A model generated the notes under the pieces. The model had not been told where the DNA came from. It was given only the letters and a program-made list of their open reading frames with translations, and did not search any database. A DNA stretch of 64,000 nt from positions 434,001 to 498,000 of the forward strand of contig NZ_CP137573.1 in NCBI RefSeq assembly GCF_033343995.1. Reading direction: 5' to 3'. Shown here piece by piece: positions 52,015 to 60,910 of the stretch. Each line of letters opens with the position of its first letter. Position 1 is the stretch's first letter. This stretch comes from Streptomyces sp. HUAS YS2 (GTDB lineage: Bacteria > Actinomycetota > Actinomycetes > Streptomycetales > Streptomycetaceae). Made by a program: the position numbers and the translations under genes.

Positions 52015-52920
52015 TCAGCGGACGGGGGTGGCGAGCTCGTGCACGATGTCGAGGTAGGCCGAGGCGACTGGGCTCAGGCCGGTGCGCGGCCACAGGAAGC
52101 CGTAGTCGATCGGTGGGGCGTCGCGCAGCGGGACGAAGGACAGGCCCGGGCGGGAGTGGAAGTCCTTGGCGCGCAGCGCCACCGTGCTGACGCCGACCCC
52201 CATGCTGACGTGGACCAGCACCTCGGGCCAGAACTGGGTCGCCGGCCCCTGCGTGATCGGCCGGCCCGACGGGGTTCTTCGCGGGAAGTAGTGGTCCATC
52301 CAGTACTCGGGGACGTGTTCCGAGGCGATCGTGACCAGCGTTGCGTCGCCGAGGTCTTCCAGCGAGACGGCCTCCATGCCGGCGAAGGGGTGGTCCACGG
52401 GCACCAGCAGCCCGCGCGGCTCGGCGAACATCAGCGGCCCCTGGACGATGTCGGGCTCGTCGATGGGGAACTCGGTGAGCTGCAGGTCCACCTCGTTGGC
52501 CCGCATGCGGCCGAGCGGGTCGACGAGCTGGATCTCCTCGATCTCCACCACGCTGTCCGGATGGCGCGCGCGGAACAGGTCGGCGGCCTTGACGACCAGG
52601 TTGCCGCACCACGGCGCGGTAAAGCCGACACGTACCACGCCCTTGATGCGCACACCGCGCGTCGTCGCGATCGCCTGCGCCAGCCCGGCGGCGATCTGGT
52701 CGTACGCGGGGCGCAGGTCGTCGCGCAGCTGCTTGCCCAGCGCGGTCAGCGTCACCTTGCGGCTGTTGCGTTCGAACAGCGGTCCGCCGACGCGGCGTTC
52801 GAGCCTGCGGATGATCTGGCTGATCCGCCCGGTCGTGACGTGCAGGCGCTTGGCGGTGCGCCCGAAGTGCAGCTCCTCGGCGAGTGTGAGAAACGCTTCG
52901 AGCTCCAGCTTTTCCAGCAT
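52015..52920 (-). CDS. LysR-family regulator
   Basis: The 301-residue protein has an N-terminal winged helix, MLEKLELEAFLTLAEELHFGRTAKRLHVTTGRISQIIRRLERRVGGPLFER, and a LysR effector-binding domain with VRVGFTAPWCGNLVV. The preferred start is ATG 52920, behind AAAGGG. It is divergent from the DHFR-like gene at 53077 across 156 bp and probably controls it. Confidence 0.9.
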   Translation of the reverse strand: MLEKLELEAFLTLAEELHFGRTAKRLHVTTGRISQIIRRLERRVGGPLFERNSRKVTLTALGKQLRDDLRPAYDQIAAGLAQAIATTRGVRIKGVVRVGFTAPWCGNLVVKAADLFRARHPDSVVEIEEIQLVDPLGRMRANEVDLQLTEFPIDEPDIVQGPLMFAEPRGLLVPVDHPFAGMEAVSLEDLGDATLVTIASEHVPEYWMDHYFPRRTPSGRPITQGPATQFWPEVLVHVSMGVGVSTVALRAKDFHSRPGLSFVPLRDAPPIDYGFLWPRTGLSPVASAYLDIVHELATPVR

Positions 52921-53076
52921 GCCCACCCTTTGATCGTTTAGCCGCGCTCAACCGAGCGTGGTGCGGTTGTGTCTTGTTGCACCGCTTGCGGATCTTGCAC
53001 GCTGAAGAGGTCGCGTCCGACGGCCACCCGGGACCTCGGAGCGGATTCCCCCATGCTGCGAAACGGAGACTTCCGC

Positions 53077-53622
53077 ATGAGCAAGGTTGTTGTGGTCACG
53101 TACATCACAATGGACGGCGTAGTCGAGGACCCCGCCTGGACCGGCCCGTTCTGGAACGACGAGCACGCCAAGTATCAGAACGGCCAACTGCGCGCGAGCC
53201 GCGCCTTGCTGTTGGGGCGAGCGACCTACGAGAGCTTCGCCGAGGCGTGGGCTCCGCGTGACGAGTCGGACGAGTTCACCGCGCGGATGAACAGCATCCC
53301 CAAGTACGTCGCCACCACCACGCTGCAGACGGCGACCTGGAACGCGGCGATCATCGACGGAGACGTCATCGAACAGGTGGCCAAGCTCAAGGCCGAGCCG
53401 GGTGCTGACCTGTTGGTCTACGGCAGCGTCACGCTCGTCAACAAGCTCATCGAGCACGACATGGTCGACGAGCTCAAGTTGTTCCTCCACCCTGTGACCC
53501 TCGGCAGCGGCAAGCGCCTGTTCGCGGACGGCCTCACCCCGAAGACCTGGACGCTCGCGGGCACCCAGTCCTTCAGCTCGGGGGCGCTCGTCCTCGACTA
53601 CCGCCCGGCACCGCCGGCCTGA
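53077..53622 (+). CDS. DHFR/RibD C-terminal-like reductase
   Basis: The 181-residue protein has the RibD_C/DHFR-like fold: VVVVTYITMDGVVEDPAW, LLLGRATYESFAEAWAPRD, and DLLVYGSVTLVNKLIEHDMVDELKLFLHPVTLGSGKRLF. Such YwjB/YyaP-like proteins bind NADPH, but their substrates are mostly unknown. GGAGA precedes ATG 53077. A terminator hairpin follows. It is divergent from LysR. Confidence 0.88.
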   Translation: MSKVVVVTYITMDGVVEDPAWTGPFWNDEHAKYQNGQLRASRALLLGRATYESFAEAWAPRDESDEFTARMNSIPKYVATTTLQTATWNAAIIDGDVIEQVAKLKAEPGADLLVYGSVTLVNKLIEHDMVDELKLFLHPVTLGSGKRLFADGLTPKTWTLAGTQSFSSGALVLDYRPAPPA

Positions 53623-53627
53623 CACAC

Positions 53628-53672
53628 CCGCCTCGGCCTGCGCCCCGTGACCACTGGTGCGGGCCGAGGCGG
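53628..53672 (+). terminator. Terminator after DHFR-like gene
   Basis: A perfect 11-bp stem (CCGCCTCGGCC with GGCCGAGGCGG) encloses a 23-nt loop 5 bp after the stop codon. The remaining stretch to 54039 has no recognisable gene on either strand. Confidence 0.75.
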
Positions 53673-54039
53673 AGAGGTCGGTCGAGCCTGCGGTCATGTT
53701 GGGTGCTCCTCAGAGGCTGCGGGCGGTGATGTCGCCGTTGGTGGGTGGTCCCGTGGATGTTCAGGCCAGCGGCGGCGGCGTCGGTGTTGCTGAGTGCGTT
53801 GTGGATCCGGCCGTAGGCGGTGCCGGAGTCCAGGGAGGCGGGAGACTCCGCGGGCGGTGCCGACGGAGACTCGCCGGACCCGGTGCTCACGGTGACCGTG
53901 CCGCGCACTGCCGCGGCGATCCCGATGTCGCCCTGCGTCCGCTGCGTGAGCCGGACGCCACCGACGAGGATTGACACCTGGTGCCGGCGCCGGGCGCTTG
54001 TCTCTGGCCCCGGCCGCAAGGTGACGGTCGAGCTCGTTG

Positions 54040-55266
54040 TCAGTCGATGGCCTGGTAGAGCGTGGTCCAGAAGTCGTTCATGGCACGCGGAGAGTCCGGG
54101 GTGGACAGTCCGACCTGGGTGAGCAGGACTCCTGTGAGCTGGTTGGTCCTGTCTGCGTAGGCGGTGGTGCCGGTACCGCCGAACCAGCCGAACTGGCCGA
54201 TGGGCGCGTAGTCGCCGCGATAGGTGCGTACCGCCATCCCGAAGCCCCAGCCGCCGTTCGACCCCTGGCCGGACGACAGGTGGGCGACGTTGCTGAACAT
54301 GGCCTCCCGGGCGGCTAGTTGCTCGGGCGAGAGGCGGTTGGTGGTCATCAGCTCGACGGCGGCCCGGGACAAAATCCGTTCACTCCCGTGCATCCCGTGG
54401 TTCAGCAGCATCTGGAAGTAGGCGTGGTAGTCGTCGGCGGTGGAGACCAGCCCGCCGCCGGCGCCCTGGAACGCGGGAGGCACGCTGGACCTTCCCCCTG
54501 CCGCCTCGTCCCACACGATGAACTCGCCGGTCTGCGGGTCGGGCCCGTACAGGGGCGGCAGTCGGTCGGTCTTGTCGGCGGGCACGTGGAATGCGGTGTC
54601 CTTCATCCCCAGCGGATCGAGGATGCGTTCACGCAGGAACGTCTCCAACGACAGTCCCGTGACCCTGGAGACAAGCACACCGACTACCTCGTTGCTGAGG
54701 TCGTACTGCCACCGCACTCCGGGCTGGTACTGCAGCGGCAGCTCGCCGAGGCGGCGCATCCACTCGTCCGGCTCGGGCGCCGGCCCGGATGCCACGCTGT
54801 AGTCGAGACGCTCGAAGGTCGCGGCCCTGATCGGGGAAGCCATCGACTCGAAGTCCACTCCGAGCCCGAACGTGGAGGTCAGCAGGTGCCGTACGGTGAT
54901 CGGCCGCTGCGCCGGCACGGTGTCGTCCAGCGGTCCGTCGGGCCGCTTCAACACCCGGCGGTCGGCAAGTTCGGGCAGCCACTGATCCACCGGATCGTCC
55001 AGCCGCAGCCGGCACTCGTCGAGCAGGATCATCGCCGCCGCCATCGTGACCGGTTTGGACGTGGATGCCATCCGGAAGATCGTGTCCCGGCGCATCGGCA
55101 AGCCACCGTCATGACGCATCGTCCCGATCGCTTCGACGTGCGTCTGGCCGCCGCGGCTGACCAGGGCGACAAGGCCGGGAATCTTCTTGGACTCGACATG
55201 CCGTGCCAGCACCTCGCGCAGTCGGCGCAGGCCTGCGTCGGAGAAGCCGCTCTTGCTTGTTCCCAT
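54040..55266 (-). CDS. Serine hydrolase, beta-lactamase/esterase class C
   Basis: The 408-residue protein has the class C/DD-peptidase-like fold with SxxK in RMASTSKPVTM, the Tyr motif YDLSNEVVGVL, and a late GGTGTT in the KTG position. It lacks a signal peptide, so it is more likely a cytosolic esterase (EstB-like) than a beta-lactamase. AGGAG precedes ATG 55266. A perfect palindrome upstream suggests control by the divergent MerR gene. Confidence 0.88.
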   Translation of the reverse strand: MGTSKSGFSDAGLRRLREVLARHVESKKIPGLVALVSRGGQTHVEAIGTMRHDGGLPMRRDTIFRMASTSKPVTMAAAMILLDECRLRLDDPVDQWLPELADRRVLKRPDGPLDDTVPAQRPITVRHLLTSTFGLGVDFESMASPIRAATFERLDYSVASGPAPEPDEWMRRLGELPLQYQPGVRWQYDLSNEVVGVLVSRVTGLSLETFLRERILDPLGMKDTAFHVPADKTDRLPPLYGPDPQTGEFIVWDEAAGGRSSVPPAFQGAGGGLVSTADDYHAYFQMLLNHGMHGSERILSRAAVELMTTNRLSPEQLAAREAMFSNVAHLSSGQGSNGGWGFGMAVRTYRGDYAPIGQFGWFGGTGTTAYADRTNQLTGVLLTQVGLSTPDSPRAMNDFWTTLYQAID

Positions 55267-55349
55267 GATGAATCTCCTGTTCACAGTGTTAGTTCCCACG
55301 GCCCTGGTGACTGCCTGGCCCTTCGAGCGGCCATGTGAAGAGCCTGCAG

Positions 55350-55368
55350 CCTTGACCCAAGGTCAAGG
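55350..55368. promoter_or_regulatory. MerR operator between serine hydrolase and merR
   Basis: CCTTGACC-CAA-GGTCAAGG is a perfect 8-3-8 inverted repeat next to TTGACC -35-like hexamers. It lies 84 bp upstream of the hydrolase start. This layout is typical for a MerR activator bound in a long promoter spacer. Confidence 0.7.
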
Positions 55369-55551
55369 TCAACCCGCATCGCGATCAAGGGGTGACCCGG
55401 CACCGATGACAGGCGTCCCGGTCCTGCTCGGCGGCAGGGGGATGGGCTGAAACTGCTGCGCGCTATCCTCGCTCCTGTGATCGTCCGGACTTCCCGGCCG
55501 ACGCGGTTCGCGAGACCGCAGCCGCCCACGATCTGGAGGTGCGCTGACCCG

Positions 55552-56328
55552 ATGGCAGACGGACTCACGATCGGTCAGGCGGCGGCGTTCGTCGGTGTCA
55601 CGATCAAGACCGTGCGGCACTATCACCGGCTCGGCCTGGTCGCCGAGCCGAATCGCGACGGTTCCGGCTACCGCCGCTACCGATCGGGCGAGCTGTTCCG
55701 GCTGGTCCAGGTCCGGACCCTGGCCGCGGCAGGCGTGCCGCTGGCCGAGATCGGTCACCTGCTCGACGCCGATCCCAAGACGTTCGCCGACACCCTGGAC
55801 AACGTCCATCACCAGCTCACCGAACGGATCGAAGACCTGATCGCGCGCCGCGACAGGCTGCACCGTCTCGACCATGGCGACCGGGCCCTGCTGCCCGACC
55901 GGGCCTGCGCGGTCCTGGACCGACTTGCCGAAGTCGGCTTCAGTTCCGACTACGTGGCTGGTCAACGGGAGGCTCTGGTGCTGGCCCGGGCGCTTGTCCC
56001 GGAGATTTTCGACAGCTTCCTGACCCGGCTTGAACATTCGCTCGACGATCCCGAGTCCGTCGAGCTGACCAAGCGCGGTTGGGATGCGAGGGACTGGGAT
56101 CCGGACGACCCGCGGATCGACGAGCTGGCGTCCGCACTGGCCGACAAGCTGCTCACCAACCGCGCGCTGCTGGCGATGCCGACCGGGTTTCGGAACCAGT
56201 CCGACGCCGCCTCCCGGTACGCAATGGTCAACCACCACCGCGAGGACCAGTCGCCGTCCCTCGCCCGGTTGAACGCGCTGGTCGAGGCGAACCTGCGCGC
56301 AGCCGGCATCGCCGTTCCGAGTCAGTGA
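55552..56328 (+). CDS. MerR-family regulator
   Basis: The 258-residue protein starts MADGLTIGQAAAFVGVTIKTVRHYHRLGLVAEPNRDGSGYRRY, then a dimer coiled coil (HHQLTERIEDLIARRDRLHRLD) and a C-terminal helical effector region (about 125-258), longer than minimal MerR proteins and TipA-like in size, though not recognisably TipAS. GGAGG precedes ATG 55552. It is divergent from the serine hydrolase, with a shared palindrome at 55350-55368. Confidence 0.9.
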   Translation: MADGLTIGQAAAFVGVTIKTVRHYHRLGLVAEPNRDGSGYRRYRSGELFRLVQVRTLAAAGVPLAEIGHLLDADPKTFADTLDNVHHQLTERIEDLIARRDRLHRLDHGDRALLPDRACAVLDRLAEVGFSSDYVAGQREALVLARALVPEIFDSFLTRLEHSLDDPESVELTKRGWDARDWDPDDPRIDELASALADKLLTNRALLAMPTGFRNQSDAASRYAMVNHHREDQSPSLARLNALVEANLRAAGIAVPSQ

Positions 56329-56382
56329 CGGCCGTACAGCAGACCCGGCACTGCGGCGAGACGCCCGAACCCGCAGCGCCGG

Positions 56383-56589
56383 TCAAACGGCGTGGATCAT
56401 CACCATCAGGAGCGGCGAGGCCGGTGACGGCTTGCTCTGGCCGATGTCCTCGTACCCCCACGAGCGGTAGAGACGGTGGACCTTCCCGTCCTCGAGCAGC
56501 GTCAATCCGGCTGCCGGTGATTCCGAACCGCCCTGACGCCCCTGGAAGATGACAGGCCAAGCGCACGAGATCTCGTAGAGCGGCTCCAC
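56383..56589 (-). pseudogene. GNAT acetyltransferase C-terminal fragment
   Basis: The frame ends LLEDGKVHRLYRSWGYEDIG then QSKPSPASPLLMVMIHAV, which is the last beta-alpha unit of a GNAT domain (xxRLYRxxGYxxxG...). The acetyl-CoA loop and earlier strands are absent. It is followed by about 45 non-coding bases and the rheA gene. Confidence 0.6.
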
Positions 56590-56632
56590 ACTTCGGCCAG
56601 GTAGCAGCCCGCCGGGGGACCTCGGAAGGGTT

Positions 56633-57262
56633 CTACGGGGCTGTGAGGGTGTCGAGCCGGGCAGCGAGATCGGGGTGGGCGGCGGCCAGGTGGGGACGGG
56701 CGGCGGTCAGGGGGCCGATGAGATCGGCGGGATCGTCATGGGCGAGGGCCGCGTCGAGTTCGCTGAGGGGGCGGCGGGCCGCGGCGGGCAGGTCGGTGAG
56801 GGCGGTGATCTGCCCGGCGAGGCGGCGCAGGTCGGCCGCGTTGCGGCGGGCCCAGGCGGCCGTGGTGCGGTCGGCGGCACGTGCCTGGCGGGTGGCCGTC
56901 ACGCGCTGTTCGCCGGTGGTCCCGGCCGCGCCGGGGCGGCCGCGCAGGTAGCGGCGCTCGGCGGCCTGGCGGCTGGCGACGCCCAGGGGCGGGGCGAGGT
57001 CGGCCCAGCTGGCGCCCGCGTCGCGGGCCGTTTCGATCAGGCCGGTCTCCCATCCGGCGAGCCGCTCACGGACATGCCGCAGCAGCGACAACGAGGCCAG
57101 GGCCTGCTCCGGTGCCGGCCCGGCATCGGAAGCGTTCGGGGCCTCCTGCTGGGCTTCGCGCAAGGCGTCGTCTATGGCGTTGAGGGCCGCGGCGGCGGCG
57201 AGGAACGACGCCGGGCTGTGAGCGTCGGTGCCGGTCGTGGACGGCTGGTCGGCCGGGGTCAC
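56633..57262 (-). CDS. rheA: RheA-type HSP18 repressor
   Basis: The 209-residue helical protein has a helix-turn-helix-like segment ([37 protein letters not shown]). It is divergent from an hsp18 gene, the arrangement of Streptomyces rheA/hsp18, where RheA is a thermosensor repressor. Start GTG 57262 was chosen over 57268 because AGGGAGG is at proper distance from it. Two copies of the TGTCATC-N5-GATGACA operator lie in the shared promoter, supporting autoregulation and heat induction. Confidence 0.8.
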   Translation of the reverse strand: MTPADQPSTTGTDAHSPASFLAAAAALNAIDDALREAQQEAPNASDAGPAPEQALASLSLLRHVRERLAGWETGLIETARDAGASWADLAPPLGVASRQAAERRYLRGRPGAAGTTGEQRVTATRQARAADRTTAAWARRNAADLRRLAGQITALTDLPAAARRPLSELDAALAHDDPADLIGPLTAARPHLAAAHPDLAARLDTLTAP

Positions 57263-57279
57263 GAACACCTCCCTGGGCT

Positions 57280-57323
57280 TGTCATCGAGCTGACGACATT
57301 GTGTTTGTCATCCATTGGATGAC
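57280..57323. promoter_or_regulatory. Tandem RheA operators
   Basis: Site 2 at 57305-57323 is a perfect TGTCATC-CATTG-GATGACA. Site 1 at 57280-57298, TGTCATC-GAGCT-GACGACA, differs at one base. Their starts are 25 bp apart. Both lie between the divergent rheA and hsp18 starts, matching the published RheA operator layout as I recall it. Confidence 0.85.
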
Positions 57324-57390
57324 ATGTTACAACGGTGTCAGTGAGGCGCATTGGCAGCAACTGCCTGAACCTGCTGGAGGTGTTTTCACG

Positions 57391-57822
57391 ATGTTGATGC
57401 GCACTGACCCCTTCCGTGAGCTGGACCGGCTGACGCAGCAGCTGCTGGGTCCGGGAACCTGGTCGAGGCCGTCGGCGATGCCGATGGACGCTTACCGCGA
57501 GGGCGACGAGTACGTGGTGGCCTTCGATCTCCCCGGTGTCACCGCGGACGCGATCGATATCGACGTCGAGCGGAACATGCTCACCGTCAAGGCCGAGCGC
57601 CGACCGGTGGCGAAGGCCGACGACGTGCAGATGGAACTGTCCGAGCGGCCGCTGGGCGTCTTCTCCCGCCAGATCGTGCTCGCCGACACCCTCGACACCG
57701 AGCACATCAAGGCCGACTACGACGCGGGCGTGCTCACCCTGCGCATCCCGATCGCCGAGCGTGCCAAGCCCCGCAAGATCTCCATCGGCGTCGGGACCGG
57801 CCACAAGGAGATCTCCGGCTGA
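57391..57822 (+). CDS. hsp18: Small heat-shock protein Hsp18 (Hsp20 family)
   Basis: The 143-residue protein starts [20 protein letters not shown] and carries an alpha-crystallin domain (about 28-130; [31 protein letters not shown], then [20 protein letters not shown]). It is an ATP-independent holdase that prevents protein aggregation. GGAGG precedes ATG 57391. The divergent repressor and two RheA boxes indicate strong heat induction. Confidence 0.93.
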   Translation: MLMRTDPFRELDRLTQQLLGPGTWSRPSAMPMDAYREGDEYVVAFDLPGVTADAIDIDVERNMLTVKAERRPVAKADDVQMELSERPLGVFSRQIVLADTLDTEHIKADYDAGVLTLRIPIAERAKPRKISIGVGTGHKEISG

Positions 57823-57926
57823 CACCGGCCGGACAGGTGCGGAGGACGGGCACCTGATCTCCCCCCTCCATCCCGCCCTCCGCACCCTGTGGGCAGTTCG
57901 AATAACCAGAAGGGGTGGCGGCCGAG

Positions 57927-58322
57927 ATGACTCTGCGACGCGAAGCGTTCCTCGACCACGTCAAGGAACGCGGCGAGTACGGCACTGTAGAGGAAGCCGA
58001 GCGCGCGGCCCGCGTGGTGCTCGCGCTGCTCGGCGCGCACCTGATCGGCGAAGTTCGCGCCCAGCTCGCGGCACGCCTGCCGGAGGAATTCGCCCTGATC
58101 CTGCTCAACCCGCTGCAAAGCGCCGAACCGCTGTCGACGGAACGGTTCGTGAGGGCGACCGCAGCCTGGATCGAGGGCGCCACCGAGCAGACCGCGACCT
58201 GGGACGTCAGCGCCGTACTGTCCACGGTCGCCGACACCGCCGGCGAGGACCTGCTGGGACAGATCCTGCTCCAGCTCCCCGCCGGATACGACCTCCTCTT
58301 CGGCCGCCCCCAACCCACCTGA
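57927..58322 (+). CDS. DUF2267 protein
   Basis: The 131-residue helical protein belongs to DUF2267: LRREAFLDHVKERGEYGTVEEAERAARVVLALLGAHLIGEVRAQLAARLPEEFALILL. The function is unknown; members often accompany Hsp20 and stress genes. ATG 57927 fits AGAAGGGG spacing better than GTG 57915. It is 104 bp after hsp18 in the same direction and 35% or more similar by eye to the next gene, so the pair is probably a duplication. Confidence 0.85.
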   Translation: MTLRREAFLDHVKERGEYGTVEEAERAARVVLALLGAHLIGEVRAQLAARLPEEFALILLNPLQSAEPLSTERFVRATAAWIEGATEQTATWDVSAVLSTVADTAGEDLLGQILLQLPAGYDLLFGRPQPT

Positions 58323-58381
58323 CCACCTGTGCCGCACATCGGCACCATCCCACCCTGGCTTGACGAAAGGCATGCACCGCA

Positions 58382-58825
58382 GTGATCACCGACGTGCGCG
58401 TACCGCTTGAGCACCAGCAGTCGTACTCGACGGCGTACGAGCAGATGCTGGAGAAAGTCCGCTACGAAGGCGCCTACCCCACCCACGAGCGAGCAGACGA
58501 AGCCGTCCGCCTGGTCCTTTCGGGACTGGGACGCCAGCTGACCGGCGACGAACGTGTCGACCTGGCCGCCTGCCTGCCCCTGGAGGCCGCACGTGTCCTG
58601 ACCGCACAGATCCCCGACACCCAGCCGCTGACCGGCTGGGCCTTCGTAAAGGACCTCGCCGCCCGCTCCCACGCCTCCCTGGCCACCACCCGGTGGGACA
58701 CCGGATCCGTCTTCGCCGCCGTCACCGCGCACGCCAACCCCGACCTCATCACCCGCATCCTCCACCAGCTCCCCACCGGCTACGCCCTGCTGTTCGGCCA
58801 AGCCGAACTCAATCCGGCCGCGTAA
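58382..58825 (+). CDS. DUF2267 protein, second copy
   Basis: The 147-residue DUF2267 paralogue (YSTAYEQMLEKVRYEGAYPTHERADEAVRLVLSGLGRQLTGDERVDLAACLP) ends with the shared TGYALLFGQ motif, compare AGYDLLFGR in the preceding gene. It starts at GTG 58382, 59 bp after the first copy. It completes a hsp18-DUF2267-DUF2267 operon closed by the terminator at 58892. Confidence 0.85.
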   Translation: MITDVRVPLEHQQSYSTAYEQMLEKVRYEGAYPTHERADEAVRLVLSGLGRQLTGDERVDLAACLPLEAARVLTAQIPDTQPLTGWAFVKDLAARSHASLATTRWDTGSVFAAVTAHANPDLITRILHQLPTGYALLFGQAELNPAA

Positions 58826-58891
58826 AACGGACACCAGGAACCCGGGGCTGCAATCGGACCCACCCCGGTCCCCCGAGCCGGCTCGCTTGGT

Positions 58892-58923
58892 GAAGTCCCC
58901 CGATCGCGCGACCGGGGGACTTC
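58892..58923 (+). terminator. Terminator of the hsp18 operon
   Basis: An 11-bp stem (GAAGTCCCCCG with CGGGGGACTTC) with a 10-nt loop, followed by CCGCCTTTG, lies 66 bp after the last gene. Confidence 0.85.
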
Positions 58924-59054
58924 CGCCTTTGCTGCTCACCATCCCGGTCCGTCGGCTGGCTATGTCCATGAGTACGGACAGCGGATGTTCACCACTTTGG
59001 GAGGCACCCGAGATTCGAACAGCCCGTGACCTGTGACCGGTCAGTACGGGGCGT

Positions 59055-59597
59055 TCAGTCCCACCAGTCATTGCCTGTGTTCCAGCACTGCACCCACTCC
59101 TTGAAGCCCCATGCCTGGTCGCCGGGTGCCGGGATGGCGCCGACGTCGGCGATCATCCACACCTCACCGCGGCGGGGGCCGGTAGTCAGCAGGAGCCAGA
59201 ACGACAGTCCGTCCTCGGAACCGAGAACGATGGACCCCTTGTTGAATGCGGCGTCGATCCGCGGGTCCTCGGGGCCGACGCTCTCGTCGTCCTCCCAGGG
59301 CCAGGCTGCTTCCAGGGGGAACGGTTCTCCTGGCTGCCGCGGACCAAGGTCGGGCCATCCGTCCGGCAGCCAGCCGAGCGGCTGGAGACCTCCGTCGCCG
59401 GCGGGGCCGAGGCTGGAGCCGTTACTGATCTCCGCGATAAACGTCCTGTACGGCTCCGGGAGGACCACCCCGTTCTCCCGCTCCCAGTCCGCCACGGCTT
59501 CATGGCCGAGCGCCGGCTCGCGCCATTCCGACGGAAACGCGGAGCGCAGGAAGTCCAGAGTGGCTTCGGCGGGACGCTGATCACATGTGCCTGTCAC
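59055..59597 (-). CDS. SMI1/KNR4-family protein
   Basis: The 180-residue protein has the SMI1/KNR4 (SUKH) fold: WREPALGHEAVADWERENGVVLPEPYRTFIAEISNGSSLG, then GSIVLGSEDGLSFWLLLTTGPRRGEVWMIADVG. Bacterial SUKH proteins are frequently immunity proteins against contact-dependent or polymorphic toxins. No toxin gene is adjacent here, so it may be an orphan. Start GTG 59597 is tentative; the SD is weak. Confidence 0.8.
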   Translation of the reverse strand: MTGTCDQRPAEATLDFLRSAFPSEWREPALGHEAVADWERENGVVLPEPYRTFIAEISNGSSLGPAGDGGLQPLGWLPDGWPDLGPRQPGEPFPLEAAWPWEDDESVGPEDPRIDAAFNKGSIVLGSEDGLSFWLLLTTGPRRGEVWMIADVGAIPAPGDQAWGFKEWVQCWNTGNDWWD

Positions 59598-59695
59598 AGC
59601 AGCATGCTGGCAGAGGGGGCTGACATCCCATCGCGGCTGCCTCACTCCGGAGCTACCCTTCCGCCCGAGCCAGGCCGCCCGCCTGCGCAATGGCT

Positions 59696-59874
59696 CACAT
59701 GGCGGATGGCCACCCGTCTTCGACGAAGAGCGCTACAAGAAGCGCAACACCGTCGAACGGGCCATCAGCAAGCTCAAGCACGTCAGAGCCGTCGTCACCA
59801 GATACGACAAACGCGGCTACGTCTTCCTCGGCACCGCAACCGCAGCGGCGCCGGCCATCTGGCTCAGGACATGA
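59696..59874 (+). pseudogene. IS5-type transposase C-terminal fragment
   Basis: The frame reads FDEERYKKRNTVERAISKLK then HVRAVVTRYDKRGYVFLGTA and ends APAIWLRT before a stop. This is the final 55 residues of an IS5-group transposase with the conserved glutamate in NTVER. Everything upstream is missing. A homologous relic lies at 44643-44722. Confidence 0.8.
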
Positions 59875-59933
59875 ACACCGCAAGATCACCCAGTACAGTG
59901 ACTCGCCGAGATCACTACTTCGAAAGAAGAGTC

Positions 59934-60401
59934 ATGCCCCGCAAGACGGCGGCTGCTCTACGTCTGGACGCTGTCTGCCGGTCCCATCTTCAGGACTACC
60001 GGCGCCAGTCCTCACAGTTCTCACCCCACACACGTCGCCAGGCGGCCCGATTCGAGGCCGAACGCGGTCTTCCGGTCCGGGCGGTCGAACACGCCGTCCG
60101 TTGCTGGCGGAGCTTCGTGCGCCGTCCAGGCTGGCCCCTCTATCTGCCCAAACCACACCTGCCCGGCTACGACATCTGGGACGACCGCCTCCTGATAGAA
60201 CGAGCCATCGGCGCTCTCGACAGACGGGCAGCTCGGGAAATCGCATCGGTCGTCAAAGAAGCCGATGTCGACTTCCTGGCACGCACTCTGCCCGACCCTC
60301 ACACTCCAGACGCCTGGCCGTGGTGGCGTCGCAGATGCCACGACCTGGGCGACATCATGCTTGTTCCATCACAGGCGCATGATCGACCGGGCAAGTCCTA
60401 G
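59934..60401 (+). CDS. Hypothetical protein beside IS relic
   Basis: The 155-residue basic helical protein (MPRKTAAALRLDAVCRSHLQ...) contains HTRRQAARFEAERGLPVRAVEHAVRCWRSFVRRPGWPLYLP. No known domain is recognised. AAGAAG precedes ATG 59934. Codon use is slightly less GC-biased than the core genes. It lies directly after the transposase fragment, suggesting arrival with mobile DNA. Confidence 0.5.
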   Translation: MPRKTAAALRLDAVCRSHLQDYRRQSSQFSPHTRRQAARFEAERGLPVRAVEHAVRCWRSFVRRPGWPLYLPKPHLPGYDIWDDRLLIERAIGALDRRAAREIASVVKEADVDFLARTLPDPHTPDAWPWWRRRCHDLGDIMLVPSQAHDRPGKS

Positions 60402-60457
60402 TCGGGGCGACGCGGCCGGCCCGCGTGGTCTCGATCAGGTCGCATCGCTCGGCGCCG

Positions 60458-60910
60458 TCAGGTCTCGTTCAAGGCCTGATGTACGGCCTCGATGTAGGCC
60501 CTGCGAGCCCATTCAGCGTCATCCTTCTCCTGGTCGCTCGGATTCTGAACGAGCACGAGCTGAATGTAGGCATCGGCGGCGGAGGCGATCGGGGCTGGGC
60601 CCACGAGCTCGACCATGCTTTCTGCCCGCAGCAGCCTGCTCCCCGCTTCGGTGGTCGCCTCCACCTGACAACACTGGGCGGCGTCGAGCAGTTCCAGGTA
60701 GACCTGCCGCCGCCACTCGGCGGCTCGTGCGCGACGCTGTTCGTCCAACGTGGCCTGGACGGTCGTTATCAGCGCGTTGGCCTGTGCGTGGCCGGCAGCC
60801 TCCGCTGCGGCGGCCTGCCGGTGGCCGGCCTTCCACGCGAACCAGCCGGTCTTGATGCTGCACGCGATGGCCGACCCGGCTGCGATCAGGGCGATCCCCC
60901 ACTCACTCAT
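60458..60910 (-). CDS. Membrane-anchored coiled-coil hypothetical
   Basis: The 150-residue protein has an N-terminal hydrophobic segment (WGIALIAAGSAIACSIKTGWFAW) followed by an Ala/Gln/Arg-rich helix likely to form a coiled coil (AAGHAQANALITTVQATLDEQRRARAAEWRRQVYLELLDAAQ). GGAG is nine bases before ATG 60910. No family is recognised. It faces away from the small gene at 61027. Confidence 0.5.
   Translation of the reverse strand: MSEWGIALIAAGSAIACSIKTGWFAWKAGHRQAAAAEAAGHAQANALITTVQATLDEQRRARAAEWRRQVYLELLDAAQCCQVEATTEAGSRLLRAESMVELVGPAPIASAADAYIQLVLVQNPSDQEKDDAEWARRAYIEAVHQALNET

Noticed and set aside
53573..54019. Minus-strand 148-codon frame downstream of the DHFR-like gene
   Set aside because: It overlaps the terminator stem and shows no domain or ribosome site; treated as non-coding.
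58996..59020. GATTCGAAC motif on the plus strand, like the end of a tRNA on the minus strand
   Set aside because: The implied T-arm does not pair at any of its five positions and no anticodon arm is seen; at best it is a fragment of a tRNA-derived attachment site.
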